This document shows, one piece after another, positions 50,703-59,420 of a stretch of DNA of 64,000 nt. The notes below the pieces were generated by a model. It was not told the DNA's origin, did no database searches, and worked only from the letters and a program-made list of their open reading frames with translations. The stretch covers positions 1-64,000 of the forward strand of contig CALXLD010000007.1 of NCBI GenBank assembly GCA_944389105.1, given 5' to 3'. This stretch comes from an uncultured Spirochaetaceae bacterium (lineage in GTDB: Bacteria; Spirochaetota; Spirochaetia; Sphaerochaetales; Sphaerochaetaceae). Each line of letters starts with the position of its first letter. Position 1 is the stretch's first letter. A program made the translations under genes and the position numbers.

Positions 50703-52477
50703 GGAACCCCGATAAGCGCAAAACCATTCTTCATGACTGTCCTCAATGCACTTATGAGCCTGATTCTGGTAACTGAAAGCTCCTTGGTCTCTGCCTTTAG
50801 AATCTGGTTGTCGTGATAGTAATGGCTGAAAGTCTTTGCATTATCGTAAAGATATGATGCGATAATCGAAGGATCATAGTTAAGAGCGGCTTTCCTTACC
50901 GTATCTGGGAATGACTCAATAGCCTTGAGAAGGATCTTCTCATCCTCATTGACCAGGAGACTTCCATTGCACTCTGCTCCTTCATATTCGTCCTTTGCCT
51001 CATCGAACTTCCTGAGAATCGATGAAATACGTGCACATGTGTACTGCAGGTAAGGCCCGGTGTTGCCATTGAACGAAATTGATTTCTTCGGATCGAAGAC
51101 CATATCATGCTGAGGCTGTACCTGGAGAAGATAATAATTAAGCGCACCAAGAGCTATCTTTCTGGAAGTGGCAGAAACATCTCCGACAGCTTCTTCCCTT
51201 CCCTTTGCCTCAATCTCATTCCTTGCAAGCTCAGTAAGCTCCTCAAGAAGATCATCAGCATCAACAACAGTCCCCTCGCGGCTTTTCATCTTGCCTTCAG
51301 GGAGATTGACCATACCATATGAAAGATGGTGCAGTTCCTTTGCCCAGTCGTATCCAAGAAGCGAAAGAACATAGAAAAGAACCTTGAAGTGGTAATTCTG
51401 CTCGGAAGCAACAACGTATATGAGTGAATCAAAAGGCCAGTCCTCATGGCGGCGGACAGCTGTTCCCAGATCCTGTGTCATATAAAGAGTAGTTCCATCG
51501 CGTCTGAGAAGGACTTTTTTATCAAGACCTATCGGGGAAAGATCGACCTGGACAGAACCATCCTCCTCTTTTCTGAAGACACCCATTTCAAGCCCCTTCA
51601 TTACTTCGCTGCGGCCAAGCTTATAAGTCTCGCTCTCGTAATACAGCCTGTCGAAGGAGATGCCCATGTTCTCATAGCTCTCAGAAAGGCCGGAGAGAGT
51701 CCAGTCATTCATCTTCTGCCAGAGAGCCCTTGTCTCCTCATCACCAGCTTCCCAGAGCCTGAGCATCTTCTGAGCCTCGGTATCGGGGTCAATGAATGAT
51801 GGATCATTGACGATATCAGGATTAGCGGCCTTCTGTTCCTCAGCCTCCTTTTCCCAATCTGCAAAGCGTACATAGTAGCGGCCAACAAAATGGTCGCCCT
51901 TCTCTCCCGTAGATTCCGGAGTCTCACCGTTGCCGAACAGCTTATATGCAAGCATTGATTTGCAGATATGGACACCTCTGTTGTTGATGAGATTAACCTT
52001 CATCACATCGGCTCCTGCAGCTTTAAGAAGACTGGAAACAGATTCACCAAGGGAATCATTCCTCATATGCCCAAGATGAAGCGGCTTGTTTGTATTTGGA
52101 CAGGAGAACTCTACCATGATCTTCTTTCCGGAAAGATCATCAACCATACCGTAGGAATCGCCTTTCTCCTCTGCTTCTCCAAGGATCTTCCCAGAAAGAG
52201 AAGGGATATCAAAACGGATATTAAGATATGGGCCGGCAACCAGCATCTCCCCCTCCGGATGAGCCTTTGCAGAAAGGGAAGCCATAACATCCCTGGCAAT
52301 CAGGGCAGGAGCCTTTGCAGCCATTTTCGCATACGGAAACATCGGGAATGCAGCATCTCCCATATCGCTTTTCGGAGGTACTCCGACAGAAAGCTCAGGA
52401 ATCTCTTCCTGTCCAAGATAGCTTCTAAGCTCAGCTTCTATTGCATTCTTCCATTCATTCTTCAGTTCATTAAGCAT
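50684..52477 (-). CDS. argS: Arginyl-tRNA synthetase
   Basis: This 597-residue class I enzyme has an N-terminal additional domain, HIGH motif as PLHLGHMRN (about 131-139), the YMTQDLGTAVRRHEDWPFD block, a KMSK-equivalent region MKSREGTVVDADDLL, and the C-terminal anticodon domain ending RLISALRTVMKNGFALIGVP. Charges tRNA-Arg in the cytosol. Full length. Confidence 0.95.
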   Translation of the reverse strand: MLNELKNEWKNAIEAELRSYLGQEEIPELSVGVPPKSDMGDAAFPMFPYAKMAAKAPALIARDVMASLSAKAHPEGEMLVAGPYLNIRFDIPSLSGKILGEAEEKGDSYGMVDDLSGKKIMVEFSCPNTNKPLHLGHMRNDSLGESVSSLLKAAGADVMKVNLINNRGVHICKSMLAYKLFGNGETPESTGEKGDHFVGRYYVRFADWEKEAEEQKAANPDIVNDPSFIDPDTEAQKMLRLWEAGDEETRALWQKMNDWTLSGLSESYENMGISFDRLYYESETYKLGRSEVMKGLEMGVFRKEEDGSVQVDLSPIGLDKKVLLRRDGTTLYMTQDLGTAVRRHEDWPFDSLIYVVASEQNYHFKVLFYVLSLLGYDWAKELHHLSYGMVNLPEGKMKSREGTVVDADDLLEELTELARNEIEAKGREEAVGDVSATSRKIALGALNYYLLQVQPQHDMVFDPKKSISFNGNTGPYLQYTCARISSILRKFDEAKDEYEGAECNGSLLVNEDEKILLKAIESFPDTVRKAALNYDPSIIASYLYDNAKTFSHYYHDNQILKAETKELSVTRIRLISALRTVMKNGFALIGVPYLESM

Positions 52478-52487
52478 ATAAACCTCA

Positions 52488-53423
52488 TCATATCCTAAGA
52501 GTGACCTCTCCAGAGGAGAGCGCTTCTATACTGCCGTCAGGATACCTTACCACAAGCTCGGCCTTATCATCCACATCTATAGCAACTGCATCACGCTCCA
52601 TGCCATTCCTGACAACTGTTATCGAGCTTCCAAGTATGAAGCATCTGGAACGGTATTCCGAAATGAAATCCTCTCCCTGTATTGCAAGAACCTCCCTGGC
52701 AATCCTCGCAGCAAGCTCTGCTCTTGTTATCGGCGCTCCTCCTGCTGGATAGAGATATATCATCTTGTCTTTCAGATCGGAAGGAATTCCCTCCGGCCCT
52801 GGAGAAAGATTCACACCTATTCCTATCACAGCTTTATCAAGACCGCCTTCCTCCATGTTAACAAGTCCTTCCGTGAGGATTCCCACTGCTTTCCTGCCAT
52901 GGATATAGATGTCATTGACCCACTTTATAGAACATCCGATACCTGTAAGCGATTCTATTGCTCTGGCTACAGCAAGAGATGAGGCAGTAGTCAGCATATC
53001 CGGAGCTGGAATAGCTTTTCCAGATAATACAATGGACATGTAAACCCCGCCTTCCGGAGAGAAGAAGCTCCGGCCAAGACGGCCTCTTCCACCCTCCTGC
53101 CTTCCTGCAACAACAGCAAAAGGCACATCAACGCCTTTATTTATCAGATCCTTAGCTTCCATCATCGTGCTCTGGCATACAGGACGATAGTACACAGGGA
53201 TATCAAAAAGATGACTCAGTACAGGGAGGGACAGCACATCGCTCTTTTCAAGCCTATATCCACCTGTCCGGGATACGGAAAGCCTGTACCCTTCATCAGC
53301 AAGCCCTGCAGCACTCTTTGATATTGCCATTCTGGAACACCCTATCCTTTCTGCCAGCTCCGACCCTGAGACACCTGATTCCTCTTCAAGAAGAATTGAG
53401 AGAAGCTCATCCTTGACGTTCAT
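52488..53423 (-). CDS. birA: Biotin-protein ligase / biotin repressor BirA
   Basis: This 311-residue protein starts at MNVKDELLSILLEEESGVSG, where family alignment begins; an upstream ATG at 53459 is possible. N-terminal winged HTH (SELAERIGCSRMAISKSAAG), then the catalytic domain with CQSTMMEAK, AGRQEGGRGRLGRSF (biotinoyl-AMP loop) and KWVNDIYIHGRKAVGIL, and a C-terminal SH3-like domain. Having the HTH, it should also repress; a BirA box lies in front of bioY 330 bp away. Confidence 0.92.
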   Translation of the reverse strand: MNVKDELLSILLEEESGVSGSELAERIGCSRMAISKSAAGLADEGYRLSVSRTGGYRLEKSDVLSLPVLSHLFDIPVYYRPVCQSTMMEAKDLINKGVDVPFAVVAGRQEGGRGRLGRSFFSPEGGVYMSIVLSGKAIPAPDMLTTASSLAVARAIESLTGIGCSIKWVNDIYIHGRKAVGILTEGLVNMEEGGLDKAVIGIGVNLSPGPEGIPSDLKDKMIYLYPAGGAPITRAELAARIAREVLAIQGEDFISEYRSRCFILGSSITVVRNGMERDAVAIDVDDKAELVVRYPDGSIEALSSGEVTLRI

Positions 53424-53455
53424 AACCGTAATATTACCTACCGTGAAAGCTATTG

Positions 53456-53722
53456 TCATCTACCCATTCTTAATCCTGAAAAGAAGCCTTGCTTCTTCTT
53501 TAGGAACTGCTGTCCTTTATCGGTGATTCTGGCAGAAGAAAGAAGCCCTTCGCTGCTCTGGCTATCACAGAAGGAAACATAGACCCCTTCTATATACCCA
53601 GACTCTGTAGCCTAGGAAACCAGGGATACGAACTCCTCTTTTCCTAGCCCGAGCTGCTTTTCATCGACAGTCCGGCCTCTCTGGATCCCTGAAAGCATTT
53701 TCACCATTGCATTCTTCTTCAT
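53456..53722 (-). pseudogene. YjcQ-like small gene interrupted by one amber codon
   Basis: One frame reads MKKNAMVKMLSGIQRGRTVD to TAG at codon 37 (53612-53614), then continues ATESGYIEGVYVSFCD to ITDKGQQFLKKKQGFFSG and a TGA. The combined 88 residues resemble YjcQ-type proteins (a winged-helix-like fold with a GYI.GV strand and an ITxKGxxFL helix). The absence of any other lesion points to a recent nonsense mutation, a sequencing error, or readthrough. It lies between birA and bioY. Confidence 0.55.
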
Positions 53723-53735
53723 ACCTGTATTCTAG

Positions 53736-53787
53736 TTGACTTTCGCCATTCCTGTTTGTAAACTTTCATGCGAAATAAGGTTTACAA
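53736..53787 (+). promoter_or_regulatory. bioY promoter overlapped by a BirA operator
   Basis: TTGACT (53736-53741), 17 bp, TAAACT (53759-53764) form a promoter. The inverted repeat TTGTAAAC-N16-GTTTACAA (53756-53787) covers its -10 box and start. This matches the known BirA box. BioY should therefore be repressed when biotin is sufficient. The bioY ATG follows 3 bp later, leaving little or no room for a ribosome site. Confidence 0.85.
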
Positions 53788-53790
53788 CAA

Positions 53791-54312
53791 ATGAAAGTAT
53801 TAGTTCCTCTCTTCACAGCTCTTATCGCAGCAGGCTCATTCATAAGGATACCCCTTCCTCCAGTACCTATTACGCTGCAGACTCTCTTTCTTTTCATCGC
53901 AGCACTGCTTCTGCCCGCTAGGTACTCTGTATATAGCGTACTGCTTTATCTGTTTATCGGGATAATAGGACTTCCTGTCTTTACGACAGGAGGCGGCCTC
54001 GCTGCCGCTATCGGACCGACAGGAGGCTATCTCTGGGGAATGATTCCGGCAGTGCTTGCAGGAAGCCTTATTGCATCACAGAGGAATTCGGCAGGATGGT
54101 ATGTACTGTCAGCCGTGATAGCTGACATAGTTCTATACATCCCGGGAGTGCTCTGGCTCATGTACTCCACCGGAATATCGATGAAAGCCGCGCTCATCGG
54201 AGGCTTGCTGCCATTCATCCCCGGAGATGCAGTAAAGATAATAATCGCCGCAATCAGCGCAAAAGCACTGAAAGGACAGATTCTCCCGCTTCTCGAAAGA
54301 CGGGAGGAATAA
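53791..54312 (+). CDS. bioY: Biotin transporter S component BioY
   Basis: This 173-residue membrane protein has five to six hydrophobic helices, with the family pattern IRIPLPPVPITLQTLFLFIA at the N-terminus and the TGGGLAAAIGPTGGYLWGMI block. It binds biotin as an ECF-transporter S component; no ECF A/A'/T genes are adjacent, so it either shares a common ECF module or works alone. Adjacent BirA box and birA support the role. Confidence 0.92.
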   Translation: MKVLVPLFTALIAAGSFIRIPLPPVPITLQTLFLFIAALLLPARYSVYSVLLYLFIGIIGLPVFTTGGGLAAAIGPTGGYLWGMIPAVLAGSLIASQRNSAGWYVLSAVIADIVLYIPGVLWLMYSTGISMKAALIGGLLPFIPGDAVKIIIAAISAKALKGQILPLLERREE

Positions 54313-55593
54313 TCATCGCCCTACCTCAATAGCCACAGGATCCAGAGAGGAAATCCTTCCCTGATAAATCATCCCTGAAACCGGCACACGATTACCAGGA
54401 AGAAGGATTTTCCCCTTAAGATAGTTGCCGGTTGTTCCCGTTCCATCCTCTTCAGCAAGAACTTCCACATTCTTGCCAAGCTGGCGCATAAGATATTTTC
54501 TGCTCTGCGCAGCACTGAGTTCTCTCAGCTTTTCAGCCCTTTCATCCCTCACTCTCTCGGCAGGACGATCCTTTGCACCGAAAAGAGGTGTACCCGGACG
54601 TGGCGAGTATGGGAAGACATGCATAGCTGCAAAATCATGGGAAGAAAGAAAGTCATAAGTCTCCATGAATTCCCTATCCCCTTCTCCGGGAAGCCCTGCA
54701 ATCACATCACAGGCTATAAACGGGTCATCCTTGGCCTTTCTCATCCTCGAGATGATATAATCGACATGGCTTATGGAATATCTTCTGCCAGCTATCGAAA
54801 GGACTTTGTCTGATGCGGACTGGATGGGAATATGGAAATGAGGCTGCATCCTGAAATCCGAAAGAGTATCAAGAAGGCGGTCATCCACATGATCAGGCTC
54901 CATTGAGGAGAGCCGGAACCTCATGCCGCTTCCAACTGCAGCAAGAAGCTTTTCGACAAGTCCCCCAAGCCCCTCTCCATCATGGTCGTACATCGTGAGA
55001 TTCACACCTGTCAGCATGATTTCATGGAATCCTTCCCTCTCAAGCTTCAGAGCTCTCTCCACAACTTCATCAGACGGGAGCGACACAGCCGCTCCTCTTG
55101 CTATTGTTGTCCTGCAGTATCCGCAGTGGTTGTCACAGCCATCCTGGATCTTCAGATAGGCTCTTGAATGATACTGGAAGGAAGAGGCATCGAATGCAAA
55201 TGGATCGGAGGATCTGCATGTAAATGAGTCTATCGCCTCATGCAATGAAAGCCCTGCATGCACTCCATCTGCTATGTGCTCAGGAAGCGTGAGAAGGGAA
55301 GCTTTCTCCCTGAGAGAGAATACAGTGACCTTTTCCGAAAGAGCTTTTATCTCATCTGGATTAACAGCAGCATAGCATCCTGTCACGATTACCTCTGCAT
55401 TTCTTGCAAAAAGCCTTATCATCCTTCTGGCCTTCTGCTCCGCTTTCTGTGTAACCGTACAGGAATTCACAATGACAAGATCAGCCTCTTCCGGAGATGA
55501 GAGCGTATATCCATTTCTGGAAAAGCTATCTGCAATGGCTTCGCTTTCAGCCTGATTAAGCCTGCATCCGAGGGTATAGATATAAACGTTCAC
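54313..55593 (-). CDS. mtaB: tRNA t6A37 methylthiotransferase (MtaB-like)
   Basis: This 426-residue protein has an N-terminal MTTase domain (YIYTLGCRLNQAESEAIADS, with Cys in VNSCTVT and TGCYA), radical-SAM cluster CDNHCGYC (C153, C157, C160), and a C-terminal TRAM region (about 365-425). CRLNQAES and the CTVT form fit MtaB rather than MiaB or RimO. Makes ms2t6A in ANN-decoding tRNAs. Converges on bioY with no gap, and overlaps tyrA by 4 bp. Confidence 0.88.
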   Translation of the reverse strand: MNVYIYTLGCRLNQAESEAIADSFSRNGYTLSSPEEADLVIVNSCTVTQKAEQKARRMIRLFARNAEVIVTGCYAAVNPDEIKALSEKVTVFSLREKASLLTLPEHIADGVHAGLSLHEAIDSFTCRSSDPFAFDASSFQYHSRAYLKIQDGCDNHCGYCRTTIARGAAVSLPSDEVVERALKLEREGFHEIMLTGVNLTMYDHDGEGLGGLVEKLLAAVGSGMRFRLSSMEPDHVDDRLLDTLSDFRMQPHFHIPIQSASDKVLSIAGRRYSISHVDYIISRMRKAKDDPFIACDVIAGLPGEGDREFMETYDFLSSHDFAAMHVFPYSPRPGTPLFGAKDRPAERVRDERAEKLRELSAAQSRKYLMRQLGKNVEVLAEEDGTGTTGNYLKGKILLPGNRVPVSGMIYQGRISSLDPVAIEVGR

Positions 55594-56321
55594 CCCTCTT
55601 CCCTCCTCAGTGCATTGAGGACTTTCTCAATAGCGACCTGCAAGGAAAGCCTCATTTCCTTTGCATATGGATTGTACCGCTGAAGGTCATAGAAAAGCTG
55701 CAGAGGGTCATTGCATGTCTGCTCAACGATAGTCATCAGATTCCTGTATCCCTGAGTTGCAATCGGCGTCGGCTTCATGCCCATCTGGCTGAGCGTCCTT
55801 CCGACAAAGTGAGTGACTCCCTGCGAGTACGCAGCCTCTTCATCATGCTCCTCCGCACTCATTTCAAGAACATCAAGCCCCATTGAAAGGAAGAGTTCCT
55901 TCACTCTGCCATACTTCTCCCCAGGAGGAGATACCGGGCACATCACAATAGGAAGACCTTTTACGCCATTTCTGCCTGAATCAGGTCCGAACATAGGATG
56001 CGTTGCTATGATTGTCCTGTCAGAAGGAATATTATCCTTCATCCACCTGGAAGGAAGAATCTTCACAGAACAGGTATCCATTACAACAGTATCATGACCT
56101 ATTCCTGATCCAACCCTCTTCAGCACGCCCTCGAAGGATGAGATCGCAACGCAGAAAAAGAGAAGCGGAGCATTAAGCACTTCTTCTTCTGTTGCTCTTT
56201 CAACCCCTTCGGGGAGCTCATGCTCGGAACGAGAGTACGCGATTACCTCGCATCCTGCTTTATATAGACATTCTGCCCAGAAAGATCCGAATCTTCCCAG
56301 TCCGTATATAGCTGCTTTCAT
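55590..56321 (-). CDS. tyrA: Prephenate dehydrogenase
   Basis: This 243-residue protein has an N-terminal Rossmann motif YGLGRFGSFWAECLYKAGCE, then THPMFGPDSGRNGV, the TyrA catalytic His region, and the helical dimerisation domain with QGVTHFVGRTL. It oxidises prephenate to 4-hydroxyphenylpyruvate in tyrosine synthesis. No ACT or chorismate-mutase domain is fused. Other aromatic genes are not nearby. Confidence 0.82.
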   Translation of the reverse strand: MKAAIYGLGRFGSFWAECLYKAGCEVIAYSRSEHELPEGVERATEEEVLNAPLLFFCVAISSFEGVLKRVGSGIGHDTVVMDTCSVKILPSRWMKDNIPSDRTIIATHPMFGPDSGRNGVKGLPIVMCPVSPPGEKYGRVKELFLSMGLDVLEMSAEEHDEEAAYSQGVTHFVGRTLSQMGMKPTPIATQGYRNLMTIVEQTCNDPLQLFYDLQRYNPYAKEMRLSLQVAIEKVLNALRREEG

Positions 56322-56344
56322 AGCAGAGAGAATACAGATATAAC

Positions 56345-57442
56345 TCAGAAAAGTGAAGGAATGACAGAGAGAATATCGCTTTTGCCTTCTCCTCTGAGGA
56401 ACATTTCAGCAACAGAGCCTTTCTCGACAGCAATCATCTTTATGTTCCTGGCACCATATAATGCATGCAGAGAGATATCCGTAACAGACTGAGGAATATA
56501 GATAGTTGTTATCTCAGAGTTCTCGAAAGCACTATCCTCAATAGCTGTCACCCCAGGTGTGATTACTAAAGTACGGAGCTTCGAACCTCTGAAAGCGCCT
56601 TCTCCTATTCTATCGGTACCCGACGGGGTTATATATACCTCATCCTTCCGCCTTCCTGGATAGGATAGAAGCTTCCTTTTCCATGAATAAAGCACACCAT
56701 CAATCGATCTGTAGCTGACAGATGACGGATCCACTTCTGTTTTCTCAGCATTCAGAAGAGCATGTTCCAGCCCCTTTTTCAGCGAAGCAGGAACAAACAC
56801 GGTCCTGACGCTCCCTGGAAAGAACGGTTCCACGGAAACAGAGGCAATCTCCTCCACTCCATCTGGTATCGTATAGGACTTCCCGGAAAGCTTCGGAGGA
56901 TAGAAAAGAAGCTTTCTGTTTTTTATGAGGACACCATCATAATCCGTGGCATCTTCTGAGGGCAGGAAAGCTTCCAGATCAGGACACTGCGATGGAAGCG
57001 CAGAAAACTCCTCAAGCTTTGACGAATATATGAAATATCTGAAATGGGCTCCGGCAGAGAAAGCAGAAGATGCAACCCTTCCCAGCTTCCGGGGAGGAGA
57101 AAATCTCTCCTCAGTCCTCTTAGGCGGATAGAATATAAGACTGTAGAACGAGCCATCATAAAGCACCCCATCCTCAGAACGGTATGATGGGCCCTTTTCA
57201 GCTTCAAACCATTCAAGGTTCTTCAGCGTAGGGAAAAGTCCTTCGTCAATTTCATCAATAGTCGATGGTATGGCTATCTTCGTTATTCTTGCACCCTTTT
57301 TCACGAGAGTCGCTTCTATAGATACCGGAGTGTATTTATCGAAGGATGGCGGAATGATGATTTCTGCTCCCTCTCCTTTATACTGGACGACGGAGCAAGT
57401 ACCCTTACCAAGCCGTCTTACTTCAAAATCTCCTATGCGCAT
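56345..57442 (-). CDS. BspA-type leucine-rich repeat protein
   Basis: This 365-residue protein starts at MRIGDFEVRRLGKGTCSVVQ. It contains LRR_5 (BspA) repeats such as ITKIAIPSTIDEIDEGLFPT, EVYITPSGTDRIGEGAFRGS and TLVITPGVTAIEDSAFENSE. No signal peptide is seen, so it may be cytoplasmic, unlike adhesin members of this family. Divergent from pta. Confidence 0.8.
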   Translation of the reverse strand: MRIGDFEVRRLGKGTCSVVQYKGEGAEIIIPPSFDKYTPVSIEATLVKKGARITKIAIPSTIDEIDEGLFPTLKNLEWFEAEKGPSYRSEDGVLYDGSFYSLIFYPPKRTEERFSPPRKLGRVASSAFSAGAHFRYFIYSSKLEEFSALPSQCPDLEAFLPSEDATDYDGVLIKNRKLLFYPPKLSGKSYTIPDGVEEIASVSVEPFFPGSVRTVFVPASLKKGLEHALLNAEKTEVDPSSVSYRSIDGVLYSWKRKLLSYPGRRKDEVYITPSGTDRIGEGAFRGSKLRTLVITPGVTAIEDSAFENSEITTIYIPQSVTDISLHALYGARNIKMIAVEKGSVAEMFLRGEGKSDILSVIPSLF

Positions 57443-57530
57443 AGTGCGTATGATAGCACATTTACCCTTCACTCATCTGCTGTTTTGGTTATATTATTCT
57501 TCAGTGGAGATAACCCTAAAGGAGAACAAA

Positions 57531-58535
57531 ATGACATTCGCTGAAAAAATGAAGGGACTTGCAAAGGAGGCCGCAAAGAACCTTGTTCTTGCAGAAGGTC
57601 TTGAACCAAGGACTGTACGTGCGGCAAGAAAGATAGCTGACGAGGGCCTTGCTGCTTCCGTAACACTCGTAGGAAACGAGGCAAAAGTAAAGGAGAATGC
57701 AGCATCTCTCGGTGTTTCACTCGATGGAATAAAGATCAGCGACCCGGAAGCTTCTGACAAGAAGGCAGAGTTCGCACACGAATACTATGAGATGAGAAAG
57801 CACAAGGGAATGACAGAGGAACAGGCTCTTGTGGATATCGTCGATGAGCTGAGATGGGGTGCAATGATGGTGCATCTCGGATACGCAGATGCAATGGTCG
57901 CAGGTGCGGAATCTACAACAGCGAATGTTCTTCGCGCCGCATTCACAATCATCAAATGCAAGCCAGGCATCAAGAGCGCTTCTTCCTGCTTCGTAATGGC
58001 AACGGACAAGACAGACCTTGGCTATAATGGCGCATTCATCTTCGCAGACTGCGCAACAATTCCTAACCCGACAGCTGAGCAGCTTGCCGAGATTGCAGAG
58101 GAGTCCGCAGCTTCTTGCCGCACATTCCTCGGAGCAGAGCCGAAGGTTGCGCTTCTTTCATACTCGACAAAGGGATCAGCAAAGGGAGAGCTTATCGACA
58201 AAGTAACGACAGCTCTTTCTCTCGTAAAGGAGAAATGCCCAGACCTCGAAGTCGATGGAGAGCTTCAGCTGGATGCCGCGATTATTCCAGAAGTCGCAGC
58301 TCTTAAGGCAAAGGGATCTGCTGTTGCAGGACATGCAAATACACTCATCTTCCCTGATCTCCAGGCAGGAAATATCGGATACAAGCTTGTCCAGCGTCTT
58401 GCAGGAGCTGAGGCATATGGCCCGATTCTTCAGGGATTCGCAAAGCCTGTATCAGACCTTTCAAGAGGATGCTCTGTTGAAGACATTGTCGTCACATCAG
58501 CAATAACACTTGCTCAGGCAGGAGCACTTAACTGA
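57531..58535 (+). CDS. pta: Phosphate acetyltransferase
   Basis: This 334-residue protein starts at MTFAEKMKGLAKEAAKNLVL, with AAAGGAGA upstream; the open frame extends further without a site. Family blocks: VLAEGLEPRTVRAARKIAD, GYADAMVAGAESTTANVLRA, SSCFVMATDKTD, and SAVAGHANTLIFPDLQAGNI. Makes acetyl phosphate from acetyl-CoA. Short form without the N-terminal regulatory domain. It may also serve the butyrate kinase route if it accepts butyryl-CoA, which is unproven. Confidence 0.93.
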   Translation: MTFAEKMKGLAKEAAKNLVLAEGLEPRTVRAARKIADEGLAASVTLVGNEAKVKENAASLGVSLDGIKISDPEASDKKAEFAHEYYEMRKHKGMTEEQALVDIVDELRWGAMMVHLGYADAMVAGAESTTANVLRAAFTIIKCKPGIKSASSCFVMATDKTDLGYNGAFIFADCATIPNPTAEQLAEIAEESAASCRTFLGAEPKVALLSYSTKGSAKGELIDKVTTALSLVKEKCPDLEVDGELQLDAAIIPEVAALKAKGSAVAGHANTLIFPDLQAGNIGYKLVQRLAGAEAYGPILQGFAKPVSDLSRGCSVEDIVVTSAITLAQAGALN

Positions 58536-58542
58536 AAAAACA

Positions 58543-58566
58543 GGAGCGGGCAACCGCTCCTTATTT
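58543..58566 (+). terminator. Intrinsic terminator after pta
   Basis: GGAGCGG and CCGCTCC form a 7-bp stem with a 4-base loop, followed by TTATTT. It sits between pta and the convergent ksgA stop. Confidence 0.75.
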
Positions 58567-59416
58567 AAACTTTCAGGGACTGCATAAGGGAGAGAAGCTT
58601 TCCGAAGCTGAGCGTCTCTGCTCTCTCTGAACCTGTAAGTCCAGCCGATTCAAAGGCTTTCTCAATCTTTTCCTTTCCACCAGAAGAGAAGAACGGCGAA
58701 GAGAGAAGATTATTTCTTATTGTCTTTCTTCTCTGTGAGAAAAGTGCACGGACCATCGACAGAAACAGTTTTCTGTCTTCATCTGCAATAAGCTTATCTG
58801 TACGTTTTCTCATTACTATCACAGCACTGTCGACATTCGGAGCTGGGTAGAAAGATCCCGCCCTGATCGTAAAAGCCATCTCATTCTCATAATCAAGCTG
58901 AGTGAGGACTGAAAACGAGGAATACTCAGGCTTTCCGGGAATTGCTGTCATACGCTCCGCAACTTCCTTCTGCAGAGTAAAGACCATCTTCTCAGGAAGA
59001 AGGCCATTCTCAATAAGACGGGCAATTATCTGGGATCCGACATTGTATGGAAGGTTTCCGGCAATTGCCGAGAATGAAGGCTCCCGATTGAAGAGAGTAT
59101 CAAGAGCATCCCCTTCCACAAGCGTGAAATCCTCATCTGCAAATGCCTCATCCCTGAGTATTGCGGCAAAACCATGGTCAATTTCAAATGCGGTAACATG
59201 TGCACCTGATTTCAGAATAAGATGCGTTATTGCGCCAAGTCCAGGACCAATCTCCCAGATATCCTCACCTCTCTGCGGCTTAATAAGGGAAACGATTCTT
59301 TCCCGGACATCAGGGGAGATGAGAAAATTCTGTCCGAATTTCTTTGTCATTGAGAGATTATGAGATGAAAGCACTTTCTCAAGTTCTGAGACACTACTGT
59401 AATTCAGGTTCCACAT
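58565..59416 (-). CDS. ksgA: 16S rRNA dimethyladenosine methyltransferase
   Basis: This 283-residue protein starts at MWNLNYSSVSELEKVLSSHN. Motifs: KKFGQNFLISPDVRERIVSL, SAM loop EIGPGLGAITHLILKSGA, EIDHGF, and catalytic NLPYNVGSQII. Dimethylates A1518/A1519 of 16S rRNA. Its start overlaps or abuts the comEC stop, so they are one unit. Confidence 0.93.
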   Translation of the reverse strand: MWNLNYSSVSELEKVLSSHNLSMTKKFGQNFLISPDVRERIVSLIKPQRGEDIWEIGPGLGAITHLILKSGAHVTAFEIDHGFAAILRDEAFADEDFTLVEGDALDTLFNREPSFSAIAGNLPYNVGSQIIARLIENGLLPEKMVFTLQKEVAERMTAIPGKPEYSSFSVLTQLDYENEMAFTIRAGSFYPAPNVDSAVIVMRKRTDKLIADEDRKLFLSMVRALFSQRRKTIRNNLLSSPFFSSGGKEKIEKAFESAGLTGSERAETLSFGKLLSLMQSLKV

Positions 59417-59420
59417 GCTT

